Shown here: piece after piece, positions 36,255 to 45,902 of the stretch
How positions within the stretch are numbered: position 1 is the stretch's first letter
Layout: each line of letters starts with the position of its first letter
Notes under the pieces: generated by a model
The model's input: only the letters and a program-made list of their open reading frames with translations
Databases searched by the model: none
Told to the model about the DNA's origin: nothing
Position numbers and translations under genes: made by a program
Origin: Aliivibrio sifiae
GTDB lineage: Bacteria > Pseudomonadota > Gammaproteobacteria > Enterobacterales > Vibrionaceae
NCBI RefSeq assembly: GCF_002954705.1
Contig: NZ_MSCO01000001.1
Location: 1,346,138 to 1,410,137 of the forward strand
Direction: 5' to 3'
Length of the DNA stretch: 64,000 bases

Positions 36255-37922
36255 TCAGCGCTGGTTAAACCAGTTCTTTATACGACACAATAGAGCTGAA
36301 CATTGGTTTGGATTATGCTCAACATCTTCGATATGTTGAGCAATTAAAGAAAAAATTGATTCGTGTTCTTCAGATTGTAATGGTAAACCAGTTAATAGCT
36401 CAATAGCTTGTTCTACGTGATTAATACCATGAATAGTAAATTGTTTTTCTTCAACTGCACGAATTACATCGTCTGAAAGTACAAGATTAATTCCATTTGT
36501 TTCTGGGATAATAACACCTTGTTCACCCGTTAACCCACGCTTTTCACACAGTTGGAAGAAGGCTTCTATTTTTTCATTTACGCCGCCAATAGGTTGTACC
36601 ATGCCGAATTGATCGACTGAGCCGGTAATTGCGAAACTTTGGCTGATCGGCTTTATTGCTAGAGCACTTAAAAATGCACACAATTCAGCTAAGCTTGCGC
36701 TATCACCATCAACTTCACAATAAGATTGTTCAAACACCATAGAGGCCGTAAATGGTAATGGCTCATGAGTATTTAACTGGCTAAGTATATAAGCTTGCAT
36801 GATCAACATGCCTTTGGCATGCAAATCACCTCCTAATTCAACCTTACGTTCTACGTCTGATAATTCCCCATCACCAACATGAACAACACAAGATATACGC
36901 GAAGGCTCACCATAAGAAATAGGGTGTCCAGGCACAGATACAACAGTTAGACCATTGATTTGGCCAACTTTTTCACCGTCAGTTTCAATGAAAATATTCT
37001 GTTCTAAAATATCATCCAATGCCCGTGATGGTAAATAAGACTCTAAATAGTACTTATCATCAAATGATTGGGTAAAATCAGCAGCATTAATATATTTTTG
37101 TGATGCTGAAGATAAAGATGCATTGGCTAATATTGCGTTTAGCCATAATAAACATAAATTAATTCGAGTTTGGTCTTCACACTCACGAGCTCCCAGCTTT
37201 AGTAATGGAAGTAGAGCGGAGCCATTCTCTAATGGTAAATGTTTATGTTTTATTATGAGAGAATTGATTAGCTGTTGATATGCAGAAATAGAATCGTTAG
37301 ATACTTTGGTATCAAATTCATATTCTGCAAACATCGACATACCAGCTAGTAAATCCGGCTCCAGTTGTTCAATTTCACCTAACAGAGCACGATCACTTAC
37401 AATGATTAATTTCACATCTACAGTTAAATGATGTGTTTTAAGTGTTGGTGATTTTGAATCACTTGTAGGGACGGTAACAGTATGACCTTGTAATAGGCTT
37501 TTTAAACGCGGCCACAAGCTCGGATTTGCAAGTAAGATACTTGGAGAGATAACTAAAAAACCACCGTGAGCTTTTTGTAATAATCCGGCTTCTAATACAT
37601 CACTTTTATTATGATAAACACCAAAAAGCTCAGTCTCTGAAGCGTTTTCTGCAATGATTACAGGAACTGATTCTGAGGTTACTAAACGATTTGAAGTATT
37701 TAATTTTAGCCAATTCGCTACGTATTCACGATAAACATGATTATCTAACGCATTGATTTGAAGAATGTTTACACCATTTATGTGAGAGAATCGCTCTAAA
37801 GCTTGCGTTAATCTAGGCTGTAGAGAATAGGGTGATTGCGCATCAATTGAGTGAGACTGATTCAACACATCTTGAATATGATCATATTGTGGCGTAATTA
37901 AAAATGGTGTGTCTAACTGCAT
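36255..37922 (-). CDS. lonH: Lon-type protease LonH (YcbZ-like)
   Basis: A 555-residue protein with a C-terminal Lon protease domain and a degenerate N-terminal AAA-like region. The catalytic dyad is Ser408 in CEVDGDSASLAEL and Lys451 in GGVNEKIEAF, inside the PIGGVNEKI segment conserved in Lon proteins. No clean Walker A motif is visible in the first 200 residues, so ATPase activity is doubtful. E. coli YcbZ (586 residues) sits in the same place between fabA and matP. Its substrates are poorly known. Confidence 0.87.
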   Translation of the reverse strand: MQLDTPFLITPQYDHIQDVLNQSHSIDAQSPYSLQPRLTQALERFSHINGVNILQINALDNHVYREYVANWLKLNTSNRLVTSESVPVIIAENASETELFGVYHNKSDVLEAGLLQKAHGGFLVISPSILLANPSLWPRLKSLLQGHTVTVPTSDSKSPTLKTHHLTVDVKLIIVSDRALLGEIEQLEPDLLAGMSMFAEYEFDTKVSNDSISAYQQLINSLIIKHKHLPLENGSALLPLLKLGARECEDQTRINLCLLWLNAILANASLSSASQKYINAADFTQSFDDKYYLESYLPSRALDDILEQNIFIETDGEKVGQINGLTVVSVPGHPISYGEPSRISCVVHVGDGELSDVERKVELGGDLHAKGMLIMQAYILSQLNTHEPLPFTASMVFEQSYCEVDGDSASLAELCAFLSALAIKPISQSFAITGSVDQFGMVQPIGGVNEKIEAFFQLCEKRGLTGEQGVIIPETNGINLVLSDDVIRAVEEKQFTIHGINHVEQAIELLTGLPLQSEEHESIFSLIAQHIEDVEHNPNQCSALLCRIKNWFNQR

Positions 37923-38103
37923 GCTTACTTATAAATAAAAAATAAAATTGATTATACATGACATAACCACATACGTCTGATTTTTCAGTAGTTACATTAT
38001 CAATTAGGGCTGAATCTCATTATAGTGTTATTTTATTGAAGAAATTGATAAGTAGGGTTACACTGTCACCATATGATTTTCCTTACTCTTGAGTGTGCCG
38101 CCT

Positions 38104-38553
38104 ATGAAATATCAACAACTTGAAAACCTAGAAGCTGGTTGGAAATGGATGTATTTATTTAATAAACACCGTATGGGAGAATCTATTACTAGTTATATCG
38201 ATTCGAGTGAACAGGCACAATTTGTTGGTGAGTTTCTAAAATTAGAACATGAGCCAGTTAAAGCGCTTGAATGGATGCAAAAGCATATGAATCCTGATTT
38301 AGAAAACAAATTAAAGCAGGCCATTCGTGCCAAAAGAAAACGTCATTTTAATGCAGAGCAAGAACATACTCGTAAGAAATCCATCGATTTGGATTTTCGT
38401 GTGTGGGAAAAATTATCGCTTAGAGCTCAAGATCTTGATTCAACACTTTCTGATACGATTGAATATCTACTAAGCGAAGCCTCTAGAACAGAAAAGGCGA
38501 GCCAAACGGTATCATCTTTAAAAGCGGATCTACATGAGTTGCTAAAACAATAA
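38104..38553 (+). CDS. matP: Macrodomain Ter protein MatP
   Basis: A 149-residue DNA-binding protein that organises the replication-terminus macrodomain through matS sites and links it to the divisome via ZapB. The start MKYQQLENLEAGWKW is nearly identical to E. coli. The DNA-binding region has RAKRKRHFNAEQEHTRKKS followed by the ribbon-helix-helix IDLDFRVWEKL. The ATG at 38104 fits homology; an upstream in-frame TTG at 38089 is not needed. Divergent from lonH. Confidence 0.94.
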   Translation: MKYQQLENLEAGWKWMYLFNKHRMGESITSYIDSSEQAQFVGEFLKLEHEPVKALEWMQKHMNPDLENKLKQAIRAKRKRHFNAEQEHTRKKSIDLDFRVWEKLSLRAQDLDSTLSDTIEYLLSEASRTEKASQTVSSLKADLHELLKQ

Positions 38554-38623
38554 TTAACAAATATTTTAGCAGTTCCTAGTTATGCACGGTTTAATGCACT
38601 AATAACTAAATTAACGCTGTATT

Positions 38624-39181
38624 TTAATCAAACAACTCAATCACGAGCTTATGGTTTTTGATTACCAAATTAGGTTTAGCTGATTTAATTAAAGATTCTT
38701 TTAGCTTATCAGAACTCAGTTTATAGGCTGGTTCATTTGATAATGCATAACCAATCATAGACACAGCTGGCTTTAATAAGGTAACAAGATCGGGTGAGAG
38801 TTGCTTATTTTTATCTTCAAACTTTTCTAATCGTAGAGATTTTAAATAAATTTCGCCAGCGTCTTTATCATATTCAGGTACAGCGCTAAATTCTAATGTT
38901 AAATTTAAATTCTGTTTAATCTCAGCCATCATTTGAATCTCTGCAGTGGTATTGGCAAAAACACTGATTCGATTCGAATCAATACGGCCAATATGCACAT
39001 CAACATTTTCGACATTAACTTGCGCATAGAGAAAACCAGGAATACCAACCGATTTTTCTACATGAATCTCATCAGAAAGATAGTCGGTCATTTCTTTTTC
39101 AGTAATCGAATAACTAGTACAGCCTGAAATTATCATGACGTTGAAGAGTAAAATCGATAAAACCAGTTTTTTTAAATTCAT
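38624..39181 (-). CDS. YceB-like lipoprotein (DUF1439)
   Basis: A 185-residue lipoprotein. The signal ends in a lipobox IISGC with Cys21. The rest matches the DUF1439/YceB family: a tubular lipid-binding (TULIP-like) fold is suggested by alternating hydrophobic strands such as NVENVDVHIGR and LTLEFSAVPEYD. Asp is not at +2 (residue 22 is Thr), so outer-membrane sorting is expected. Family function is not established. It is a single gene convergent with matP. Confidence 0.8.
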   Translation of the reverse strand: MNLKKLVLSILLFNVMIISGCTSYSITEKEMTDYLSDEIHVEKSVGIPGFLYAQVNVENVDVHIGRIDSNRISVFANTTAEIQMMAEIKQNLNLTLEFSAVPEYDKDAGEIYLKSLRLEKFEDKNKQLSPDLVTLLKPAVSMIGYALSNEPAYKLSSDKLKESLIKSAKPNLVIKNHKLVIELFD

Positions 39182-39547
39182 TGAATAGCCTTAACTTTGT
39201 TGATGATAAGAAGAATGTTCAAATCGTGACAAGGTAACAAAAAGTATAATATGAAGTTAGTTTAGCTATAAGCAGAAACGGATACAAACCTAATAATGAT
39301 AAATAACAGATAATTGGTTAAAACGTATAATTATCAGATAATTACTTCTTTGATTTATTAGGCACTTTAGTGCGCATTATGTATATTATGTTAAATAGGG
39401 TTTGGTGTATCTAGATAATATCTATATATGCTTCCCCATTCTCTATTTCATCTACTTAAAGCTTATCCATTTAACCATAATCATATTTACCATAAAATAG
39501 CTAATAATCATTAAATAATACTGCGTATTTATCCATTGATTATTAGC
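39182..39547. other. AT-rich intergenic stretch without a recognised gene
   Basis: 366 bases between the lipoprotein gene and the kinase gene, strongly AT-rich. I see the upstream region of the lipoprotein gene and no hairpin terminator for the kinase gene, which ends at 39548. GCACTTTAGTGC near 39365 is a short palindrome only. No small gene is supported. Confidence 0.5.
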
Positions 39548-41641
39548 TTAGAGATCTAATGATACTAACAGCTTTTTTAATTCTATTGCTCTTATTGGTT
39601 TTGAAATAAAATCATCCATACCAGCATCTAAACATATTTTCTTTTCAGTATTCATTGCATGCGCTGTTATTGCAATTATAGGTAATGTAAATCCAAGGTC
39701 TCTTAATTCTTTAGTTGCCGTAATCCCATCTTTAATTGGCATCGATACATCCATTAGAATTAAATCATAACTTGGAAGTGTTTCTTTTTTTATTTCTAAA
39801 ATAGCTTCTTCACCATTACTAACGATATAAACTTCATGACCTTGTCTTTCTAGCATCAACTTAATAATTGCTTGATTAGCTTTATTATCTTCAGCAACAA
39901 GTACTCGTATTTTATTTATCGCTAAATTCAATCGCTCTAAATCTGGCTGTTTACTAACGGTTATTACCTGCTGTTGAGTTATGGCTTTTAATGGTAATGC
40001 AACTATAAACTCAGTTCCTTCATTTAAGATACTTTCGACCTTAATTGTGCCATCCATTAACTCAGTTAGGTGCTTAATGATTGACAAACCTAATCCTGTC
40101 CCTCCATATTGACGAGTAATTGAACTATCTGCCTGTACGAATGGCTGAAATAACTGGTCCAATGCATTTTGTCCAATACCAATACCGGTATCAGAAACGG
40201 ATATTGAAGTCAGCCCATGGTCTATTTGATTAATATTAATACAAATAAGCCCTTTTTTGGTGAACTTTACCGCGTTTCCAACAAGGTTAAATATAATTTG
40301 AGCTATTCGAATTGGATCTGCATATACATAAACGGGTACATTATGTGACACCGTCACAGTTAAAGTGATTAGATCTTTATCTACTTTATCCTTAAAAAAA
40401 TCAACAGCGGTATTGATTGTGCTTAGTAAATCAATAGGTTGTTCATCTAAAGTAAAAGAACCCGCTTCTATCCTTGATATATCTAATACGTCACTAATAA
40501 TTGTTAATAGTAACTGTGCTGAACCTTCCATTTGGTTAAGCCATTCGATTTGAGATTTAGATAAAGAACTATCGTGGAATATATCTACTAAGCCAAGAAT
40601 AGCATTTAATGGTGTTCGTATTTCATGGCTCATCATTGCAAGGAACTGTGATTTCGCTTTGTTTGCCTTTTCTGCCTCACTTTTCGATTGTTGTATATCG
40701 CGTATACGTCTTTTTCTTACAGAGATATCTTTAACAGTACCTCTGTACCCAAGCAAATTACCAAGTTCATCAAAAAATGGAGTTCCACTTAAGCTAAACC
40801 AAATTTGATTGTGAAAAATATCAGGACACCACTCAATTTCATTAAATGAGATCTTATTAGCTCTGGCTGATTTTATTATAGAGATCAGTGAATCATCATT
40901 AATTAACGTGAATAGATTACGGGATAAAATCGGGACACTATTAATCTTTGAATCTGATAAGTAAGTAAAATTAAACTGAAGGTCCGTTTCCCAAAACCAA
41001 TCACCTACAGTTTCAGCAAAATCTTGGAAGCGCTCTTTACTTAATTTTAATTCTTTCGTTTTAATTGCAACTAATGAATTTAATCGCTCTTTATAATCAA
41101 TATCAATAATGGCTCTTTCAACAAGAGGCATAAAACGTTGCATCGTTTCTTTTGTTGATGTGGAATACACACCAAAATCAGAACTCATTAAAATAATTAC
41201 CGCATAACCTGAATGGGATTCTATTCCACTAATAGCAACAGAAGTAAAATATGATTGTAATTCTGTTGAATCAAAAGAGAATTGATACGTTTGAGATGGC
41301 TTAAATAAAACAATAGTTTCATTATTACAAGCCCGATAAAAAAGATCATTATATTGCCAAGTGACCTCGTTAAATAAAGGATTTGTAGAAGCGAGGACAG
41401 AAAAAGTTTTTGTATCTGAAGATGATAAAACAAGGGCATTATCAAAAGGAATAAACTCTTTAATGACAGTAAGTAAACCATTGAAAATATGTTCTTTTGT
41501 TTGAGCTTCAGAAATAATTGAAAGCCCATTAAGTATGAGTCTGTTCTCTTTTTGAAGGTCGGCTTCACGGGCTCTACTTCGTTTCAATTCTAACCGTATT
41601 TCTTGAAGTTGTTCTTTCTCCGTGTGATTTTTCACAAACAA
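39548..41641 (-). CDS. Hybrid sensor histidine kinase, VpsS-like
   Basis: A 697-residue soluble hybrid kinase with no membrane segment. Order: N-terminal coiled coil (8-35), GAF-like region (38-190), second short coil, PAS domain (about 203-310 with ETVGDWFWETDL and GYRGTVKDIS), HisKA with His339 in MSHEIRTPLNAILG, ATPase domain with NLVGNAVKF, DTGIGIG and GTGLGLS, and a C-terminal receiver with Asp631 in LILMDVSMP. It lies 8 bases downstream of a FIST-domain gene. In V. cholerae the same pairing next to ccoN is VpsV/NosP-VpsS, where the kinase feeds phosphate to LuxU and biofilm control. Orthology is inferred from this layout and domain order. Confidence 0.85.
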   Translation of the reverse strand: MFVKNHTEKEQLQEIRLELKRSRAREADLQKENRLILNGLSIISEAQTKEHIFNGLLTVIKEFIPFDNALVLSSSDTKTFSVLASTNPLFNEVTWQYNDLFYRACNNETIVLFKPSQTYQFSFDSTELQSYFTSVAISGIESHSGYAVIILMSSDFGVYSTSTKETMQRFMPLVERAIIDIDYKERLNSLVAIKTKELKLSKERFQDFAETVGDWFWETDLQFNFTYLSDSKINSVPILSRNLFTLINDDSLISIIKSARANKISFNEIEWCPDIFHNQIWFSLSGTPFFDELGNLLGYRGTVKDISVRKRRIRDIQQSKSEAEKANKAKSQFLAMMSHEIRTPLNAILGLVDIFHDSSLSKSQIEWLNQMEGSAQLLLTIISDVLDISRIEAGSFTLDEQPIDLLSTINTAVDFFKDKVDKDLITLTVTVSHNVPVYVYADPIRIAQIIFNLVGNAVKFTKKGLICININQIDHGLTSISVSDTGIGIGQNALDQLFQPFVQADSSITRQYGGTGLGLSIIKHLTELMDGTIKVESILNEGTEFIVALPLKAITQQQVITVSKQPDLERLNLAINKIRVLVAEDNKANQAIIKLMLERQGHEVYIVSNGEEAILEIKKETLPSYDLILMDVSMPIKDGITATKELRDLGFTLPIIAITAHAMNTEKKICLDAGMDDFISKPIRAIELKKLLVSLDL

Positions 41642-41649
41642 ATACCTGA

Positions 41650-42834
41650 TTAGTAATGAAATAAAACAGTAGAAACCATTAAGTTTCCATGTGCATTTTC
41701 TCCGCCCGTAAATCTACCTTGTTCTCCAAAGGTAAATGGGCAGATAAAGGGAGCCTCATGCATTGCAGCATTTACAGAATCACAAACATCTAGCATTGAA
41801 GATTTAATATGCATCATAGATCCAGCACAAAATATGTTAATACCTCCAATTGGAGCAAAACTTATTTGCTGATACCCTATTGCGGAGTTAATAACACGCT
41901 GAGGACGAGATATTATTTGGTCTTTCTCTCCATACATCATATGAATTTCTTCACCAACATTAATATCAGCAAAGCACTCAATACCACCGTCATGAGTAAT
42001 TTTTGTTGGGTGAGCCAGTTTGAAATAAGGAACAGTATCCATATAACCCGCAATCCTACCTAAAGGGTATTGAGCCATATGCTCTAACAGATTTTGATCT
42101 TTATTTATTAAATCAGACATTTGAGTCCACTCTTTATAGACTTCGACTATTGGTCTATTGTCTATCTCATAGAGTGTCCGCTTATTCGTTTTGGTTGCAA
42201 TTCCAGAAATATCAAAAGGAGCATAACCAGAATGAAATGAATATGATACTTTGCAAGAGGGATAAAAAACAGAAATAGAGATACCAGAATTGACTACATC
42301 GTCTTGAGTAAAAATACACCAGTTACCTTTATTATGATTATCCGCAGCAGTTCCTCCAATTAATGGAACTGGAGTGCCAAAAAAATCATCGATAGTAGAA
42401 ATAATAATTTCTTCATAACCAGATGTAGCGTGAAGAAGAACTAATGACGGTAATTCCCCTTCTCGGCCACTATCAGAAATAGCCGATTCTAAGAGTTTAA
42501 TCGTTAATAATTGAACGCTATCAGCATTATGGTACTCGCTAATACTTGTACCATAACGCCCATTTTTTGTGTCAATAAGAACCCAGACAGCAAGAGCGCT
42601 GTTTGAGACAAAACCATCATCAGTCATAATTCCCTGGCATGAAGTACAGCCGTGGATTTTACTATTTGGGAATTGTTTCTTTAATAAAGACAGTATGATT
42701 TTTTCATTGTGCTCTTCAGTGAAATAGCAAAGTATAATACTTGGTTCAGTAAGCTCTTTTTCTAGAATCATGAGGCATTCTTCAATTGCAACTCTTGAGT
42801 CTATTTTTTGTGAAATACTGCTAATTATCTTCAT
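41650..42834 (-). CDS. FIST-domain sensor protein (NosP/VpsV-like)
   Basis: A 394-residue cytoplasmic protein with FIST_N (about 30-215, with FPNSKIHGCTSCQGIM and PLIGGTAADN) and FIST_C (about 225-375, with RPIVEVYKEW and NIFCAGSMMHI). FIST proteins bind small ligands; the NosP group binds haem and senses nitric oxide and controls a partner kinase. Partner here is the hybrid kinase 8 bases downstream. Next to it is the cbb3 oxidase operon, which fits a respiratory or nitric-oxide signal. Whether this protein binds haem cannot be decided from sequence alone. Confidence 0.83.
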   Translation of the reverse strand: MKIISSISQKIDSRVAIEECLMILEKELTEPSIILCYFTEEHNEKIILSLLKKQFPNSKIHGCTSCQGIMTDDGFVSNSALAVWVLIDTKNGRYGTSISEYHNADSVQLLTIKLLESAISDSGREGELPSLVLLHATSGYEEIIISTIDDFFGTPVPLIGGTAADNHNKGNWCIFTQDDVVNSGISISVFYPSCKVSYSFHSGYAPFDISGIATKTNKRTLYEIDNRPIVEVYKEWTQMSDLINKDQNLLEHMAQYPLGRIAGYMDTVPYFKLAHPTKITHDGGIECFADINVGEEIHMMYGEKDQIISRPQRVINSAIGYQQISFAPIGGINIFCAGSMMHIKSSMLDVCDSVNAAMHEAPFICPFTFGEQGRFTGGENAHGNLMVSTVLFHY

Positions 42835-42930
42835 AATCGCTCCAAATACTATTACTTATGCTTTAAAAGTGTTTTTTTATATATGAGCGGTTAGTTTTTA
42901 TACTTTATCTATATAACATATTGAAAATAT

Positions 42931-43386
42931 TTATTTTTTAGAATCAAATATAATATTTATTACTCGATTCTCTGAAGATAAGTTTATTTGCCACTTCATT
43001 TCATTATGTTTACATTTTGGTACAAAAACTGAATACAATTGCATATTATCTTCAGTTTCTAGAGGATTGAATTTCAATGTTCCCATATTCATATCAACTC
43101 CTTCTGCCTCCATTTTCCATTTAGAGTCTATTCCTGCTACTGATACAGTGATCTCAGAATTTTGCTTAATTGGTCTTTCTTGTACGTCAATAATGATCTG
43201 ATTATTATCAATATTCAACATACATGCTTGATTTGTTATGTCACAAATCTTTAAATTCTCACTTATTAGACTCACATCACTTGCTGGGACATAGGTTATT
43301 GTTCTCCAAGTAAACGCGGAGATTAATACTACCAACAAGAAAATAAGTTGATATAAACGAGGACCTGTTAACTTTTCTATAGCCAT
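42931..43386 (-). CDS. Single-pass membrane protein of unknown function beside ccoN
   Basis: A 151-residue protein with one N-terminal membrane helix (about 12-28, LYQLIFLLVVLISAFTW) and a periplasmic domain of about 120 residues, beta-rich, with Cys near 48, 55 and 125 (KICDITNQAC, VPKCKH). I do not recognise the family. It is transcribed away from ccoN and toward the FIST gene. Position suggests a role in oxidase assembly or copper/redox handling, which is only a guess. Confidence 0.65.
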   Translation of the reverse strand: MAIEKLTGPRLYQLIFLLVVLISAFTWRTITYVPASDVSLISENLKICDITNQACMLNIDNNQIIIDVQERPIKQNSEITVSVAGIDSKWKMEAEGVDMNMGTLKFNPLETEDNMQLYSVFVPKCKHNEMKWQINLSSENRVINIIFDSKK

Positions 43387-43589
43387 AGATGAAAAAACCT
43401 GTGTTATCTAGTTCAAAAAAAATGAAAAAATGTTGCTTAACCGTAAATATACTGTGGGCATCAACTATGATTCATTTTTGAAGTGAAGTATCATTAATGC
43501 CGAAAATGCCATTTTTGCATTAAAAAAGGATATTTCAAAATAAAAGGGTCACAAATCTAATTATTAGAGATTGAATTTTGGATGGCATT

Positions 43590-43608
43590 GCGAACAATTT
43601 GTTCGCAC
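43590..43608. promoter_or_regulatory. Perfect 19-base palindrome in the ccoN promoter
   Basis: TGCGAACAATTTGTTCGCA is perfectly palindromic around a central T. It lies between the divergent membrane-protein gene and ccoN. Its centre (43599) is about 42 bases before the start predicted from the -10 box at 43630-43635. It does not match the FNR, CRP, ArcA or NsrR consensus. The binding protein is unknown. Confidence 0.6.
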
Positions 43609-43629
43609 TATGGAAAGTAAAGTGTAGTT

Positions 43630-43635
43630 ATAATA
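43630..43635 (+). promoter_or_regulatory. Probable ccoN -10 box
   Basis: A perfect TATAAT 20 bases before the ccoN ATG. No good -35 box is found at 17 bases upstream, which suits an activator-dependent promoter. Confidence 0.5.
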
Positions 43636-43654
43636 AAAGTGGAAGCATGCAATT

Positions 43655-45085
43655 ATGAGCCAAGTACAGCAGCATGAACAAAACTACAACTATACCGTTG
43701 TTCGTCAGTTCTCTTTAGTAACCATACTATGGGGAATTGTTGGCATGGGTGTGGGTGTACTAATTGCCGCTCAGTTAGTTTGGCCGCAACTTAATTTCGA
43801 CACACCATGGCTTACGTACAGCCGTTTGCGTCCTCTGCATACTAATGCAGTAATTTTCGCATTCGGCACAAGTGCCCTGTTCGCAACATCTTATTATGTT
43901 GTCCAGCGTACTTGTCAAACACGTTTGTTTGGTGGTCCATTAGTTGCGTTCACCTTCTGGGGTTGGCAAGCAATTATCTTAGCAGCAGCAATTACGTTGC
44001 CTCTAGGTATGACATCAGGTAAAGAATACGCAGAATTAGAGTGGCCGATTGATATCGCAATCACTTTAGTTTGGGTTGCGTACGCTATCGTTTTCTTTGG
44101 AACCTTGTTTAAACGTAAGACATCTCACATCTACGTTGCAAACTGGTTCTTTGGAGCATTCATTTTAACCGTTGCGGTTCTTCATATTGTGAATAGCCTT
44201 GCTGTTCCTGTATCACTAGGTAAGTCATATTCGATTTATTCTGGTGCTGTTGATGCAATGGTTCAATGGTGGTACGGCCATAATGCAGTAGGTTTCCTAT
44301 TGACTGCTGGTTTCTTAGGTATGATGTATTATTTCGTACCAAAACAAGCAGAACGTCCAGTTTATTCTTACCGTTTATCTATTGTTCACTTTTGGGCATT
44401 AGTATCTCTTTATATCTGGGCCGGTCCTCACCATTTACATTACACAGCTTTACCTGACTGGACTCAGTCATTAGGTATGGTTATGTCATTAGTTCTATTC
44501 GCACCATCTTGGGGCGGCATGATCAATGGTATAATGACACTGTCTGGTGCTTGGCATAAACTTCGTTATGACCCTATTCTTCGATTCTTAATCGTTTCTC
44601 TATCTTTCTATGGTATGTCTACCTTTGAAGGTCCGATGATGGCGATTAAATCTGTAAATGCCCTATCTCACTATACTGACTGGACTATCGGTCACGTACA
44701 TTCTGGTGCGTTAGGTTGGGTTGCAATGGTTTCAATTGGTTCTTTATATCACTTAATTCCTAAGCTATTTGGTCAAGAACGTATGTATTCGGTATCACTA
44801 ATCAATGTTCATTTTTGGTTAGCGACTATTGGTACGGTTCTTTACATTGTAGCAATGTGGATTTCAGGTGTTATGCAAGGTCTAATGTGGCGTGCAGTAA
44901 ATGCGGATGGCACATTAACGTATAGCTTTGTTGAGTCTTTAGAAGCCTCTTATCCATTCTATTTTGTTCGCTTCTTAGGCGGTTTAATCTTCTTATCAGG
45001 AATGTTCTTACTTGCATTTAATGCATATAAAACAATTTCTGCTCCGAAGAACAGTCTAAAAGCTATCCCTCAACCAGCACTATAA
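43655..45085 (+). CDS. ccoN: cbb3-type cytochrome c oxidase subunit I
   Basis: A 476-residue catalytic subunit of the high-affinity proton-pumping oxidase in the inner membrane, with about 12 membrane helices. Haem and copper ligands are visible: LRPLHTNAV with His62 (low-spin haem b), [10 protein letters not shown] and [13 protein letters not shown] for CuB, and [15 protein letters not shown] for haem b3 and low-spin haem. It starts the ccoNOQP operon; ccoO begins 12 bases downstream after AAGGAG. The promoter holds a perfect palindrome at 43590-43608. Confidence 0.96.
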   Translation: MSQVQQHEQNYNYTVVRQFSLVTILWGIVGMGVGVLIAAQLVWPQLNFDTPWLTYSRLRPLHTNAVIFAFGTSALFATSYYVVQRTCQTRLFGGPLVAFTFWGWQAIILAAAITLPLGMTSGKEYAELEWPIDIAITLVWVAYAIVFFGTLFKRKTSHIYVANWFFGAFILTVAVLHIVNSLAVPVSLGKSYSIYSGAVDAMVQWWYGHNAVGFLLTAGFLGMMYYFVPKQAERPVYSYRLSIVHFWALVSLYIWAGPHHLHYTALPDWTQSLGMVMSLVLFAPSWGGMINGIMTLSGAWHKLRYDPILRFLIVSLSFYGMSTFEGPMMAIKSVNALSHYTDWTIGHVHSGALGWVAMVSIGSLYHLIPKLFGQERMYSVSLINVHFWLATIGTVLYIVAMWISGVMQGLMWRAVNADGTLTYSFVESLEASYPFYFVRFLGGLIFLSGMFLLAFNAYKTISAPKNSLKAIPQPAL

Positions 45086-45097
45086 GGAGATCAGATT

Positions 45098-45709
45098 ATG
45101 AGTTCTAATCGTCATGAAATCATAGAAAAAAATGTTGGCCTCCTCGCTGTATTGGTTATTGTTGCTATTAGTTTTGGTGCGTTAGTAGAGATCACTCCAC
45201 TAATATTCCAAAAACAGACAACAGAACCTGTTGAGAACCTACGTGTTTATACTCCTCTAGAAATGGAAGGCCGTGATATCTACATCCGAGAAGGTTGTAA
45301 TGTTTGTCATAGCCAAATGATCCGTCCATTCCGTGCAGAAACGGAACGTTACGGTCATTATTCAGTTGCTGGTGAAAGTGTTTGGGAACATCCATTTCTA
45401 TGGGGTTCTAAGCGTACAGGCCCTGATCTAGCTCGAGTTGGTGATCGATACTCTGATGAGTGGCATCGTGTTCACTTAATGAACCCTCGTGATGTAGTTC
45501 CTGAATCAAACATGCCTGGCTTCCCTTGGTTAGCTGAGAACGTGCTTGACGGTGAATTAACATCGAAGAAAATTGCCATTTTCCGTAATAATTTCGGTGT
45601 TCCATACACTGAAGAAGATGTAAAAAATGCATCTGAAGCGGTTAAAGGCAAGACTGAAATGGATGCACTTATTGCTTACCTTCAGTCTCTTGGCCACGCA
45701 ATGAAGTAA
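45098..45709 (+). CDS. ccoO: cbb3-type cytochrome c oxidase subunit II (monohaem)
   Basis: A 203-residue subunit anchored by an N-terminal helix (about 13-35). The haem c motif CNVCHSQM is at residues 67-74. The axial Met is expected in the ESNMPGFPW segment. It passes electrons toward ccoN. It lies between ccoN and ccoQ with gaps of about 10 bases. Confidence 0.95.
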   Translation: MSSNRHEIIEKNVGLLAVLVIVAISFGALVEITPLIFQKQTTEPVENLRVYTPLEMEGRDIYIREGCNVCHSQMIRPFRAETERYGHYSVAGESVWEHPFLWGSKRTGPDLARVGDRYSDEWHRVHLMNPRDVVPESNMPGFPWLAENVLDGELTSKKIAIFRNNFGVPYTEEDVKNASEAVKGKTEMDALIAYLQSLGHAMK

Positions 45710-45719
45710 GGAGGTCCCT

Positions 45720-45902
45720 ATGGACGCTGGAACTATTCATGCAATTTGGACAGTTATTCTGTTTTTAAGCATGGTAGGCATTATTTTCTGGGCATACAGT
45801 AAAAAACAAAAAACACGTTTTGAAGAAGCGGCTAATTTGATTTTTGCTGATGAAGAAGAAAATAGTACTTCAAGCCAAATTAAGACAGGAGTCGAAAAAT
45901 AA
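45720..45902 (+). CDS. ccoQ: cbb3-type oxidase subunit CcoQ
   Basis: A 60-residue small membrane subunit with one helix (MDAGTIHAIWTVILFLSMVG) and a charged tail (SKKQKTRFEEAANLIFADEE). It stabilises the oxidase complex in other bacteria. It begins 10 bases after ccoO with AAGGAGG, and its stop overlaps the ccoP start by one base. Confidence 0.9.
   Translation: MDAGTIHAIWTVILFLSMVGIIFWAYSKKQKTRFEEAANLIFADEEENSTSSQIKTGVEK

Noticed and set aside
39226-39238. GTGACAAGGTAAC, similar to a MatP-binding matS site
   Set aside because: It has two mismatches to the matS consensus GTGACRNYGTCAC, so it is not better than chance in a sequence of this size.
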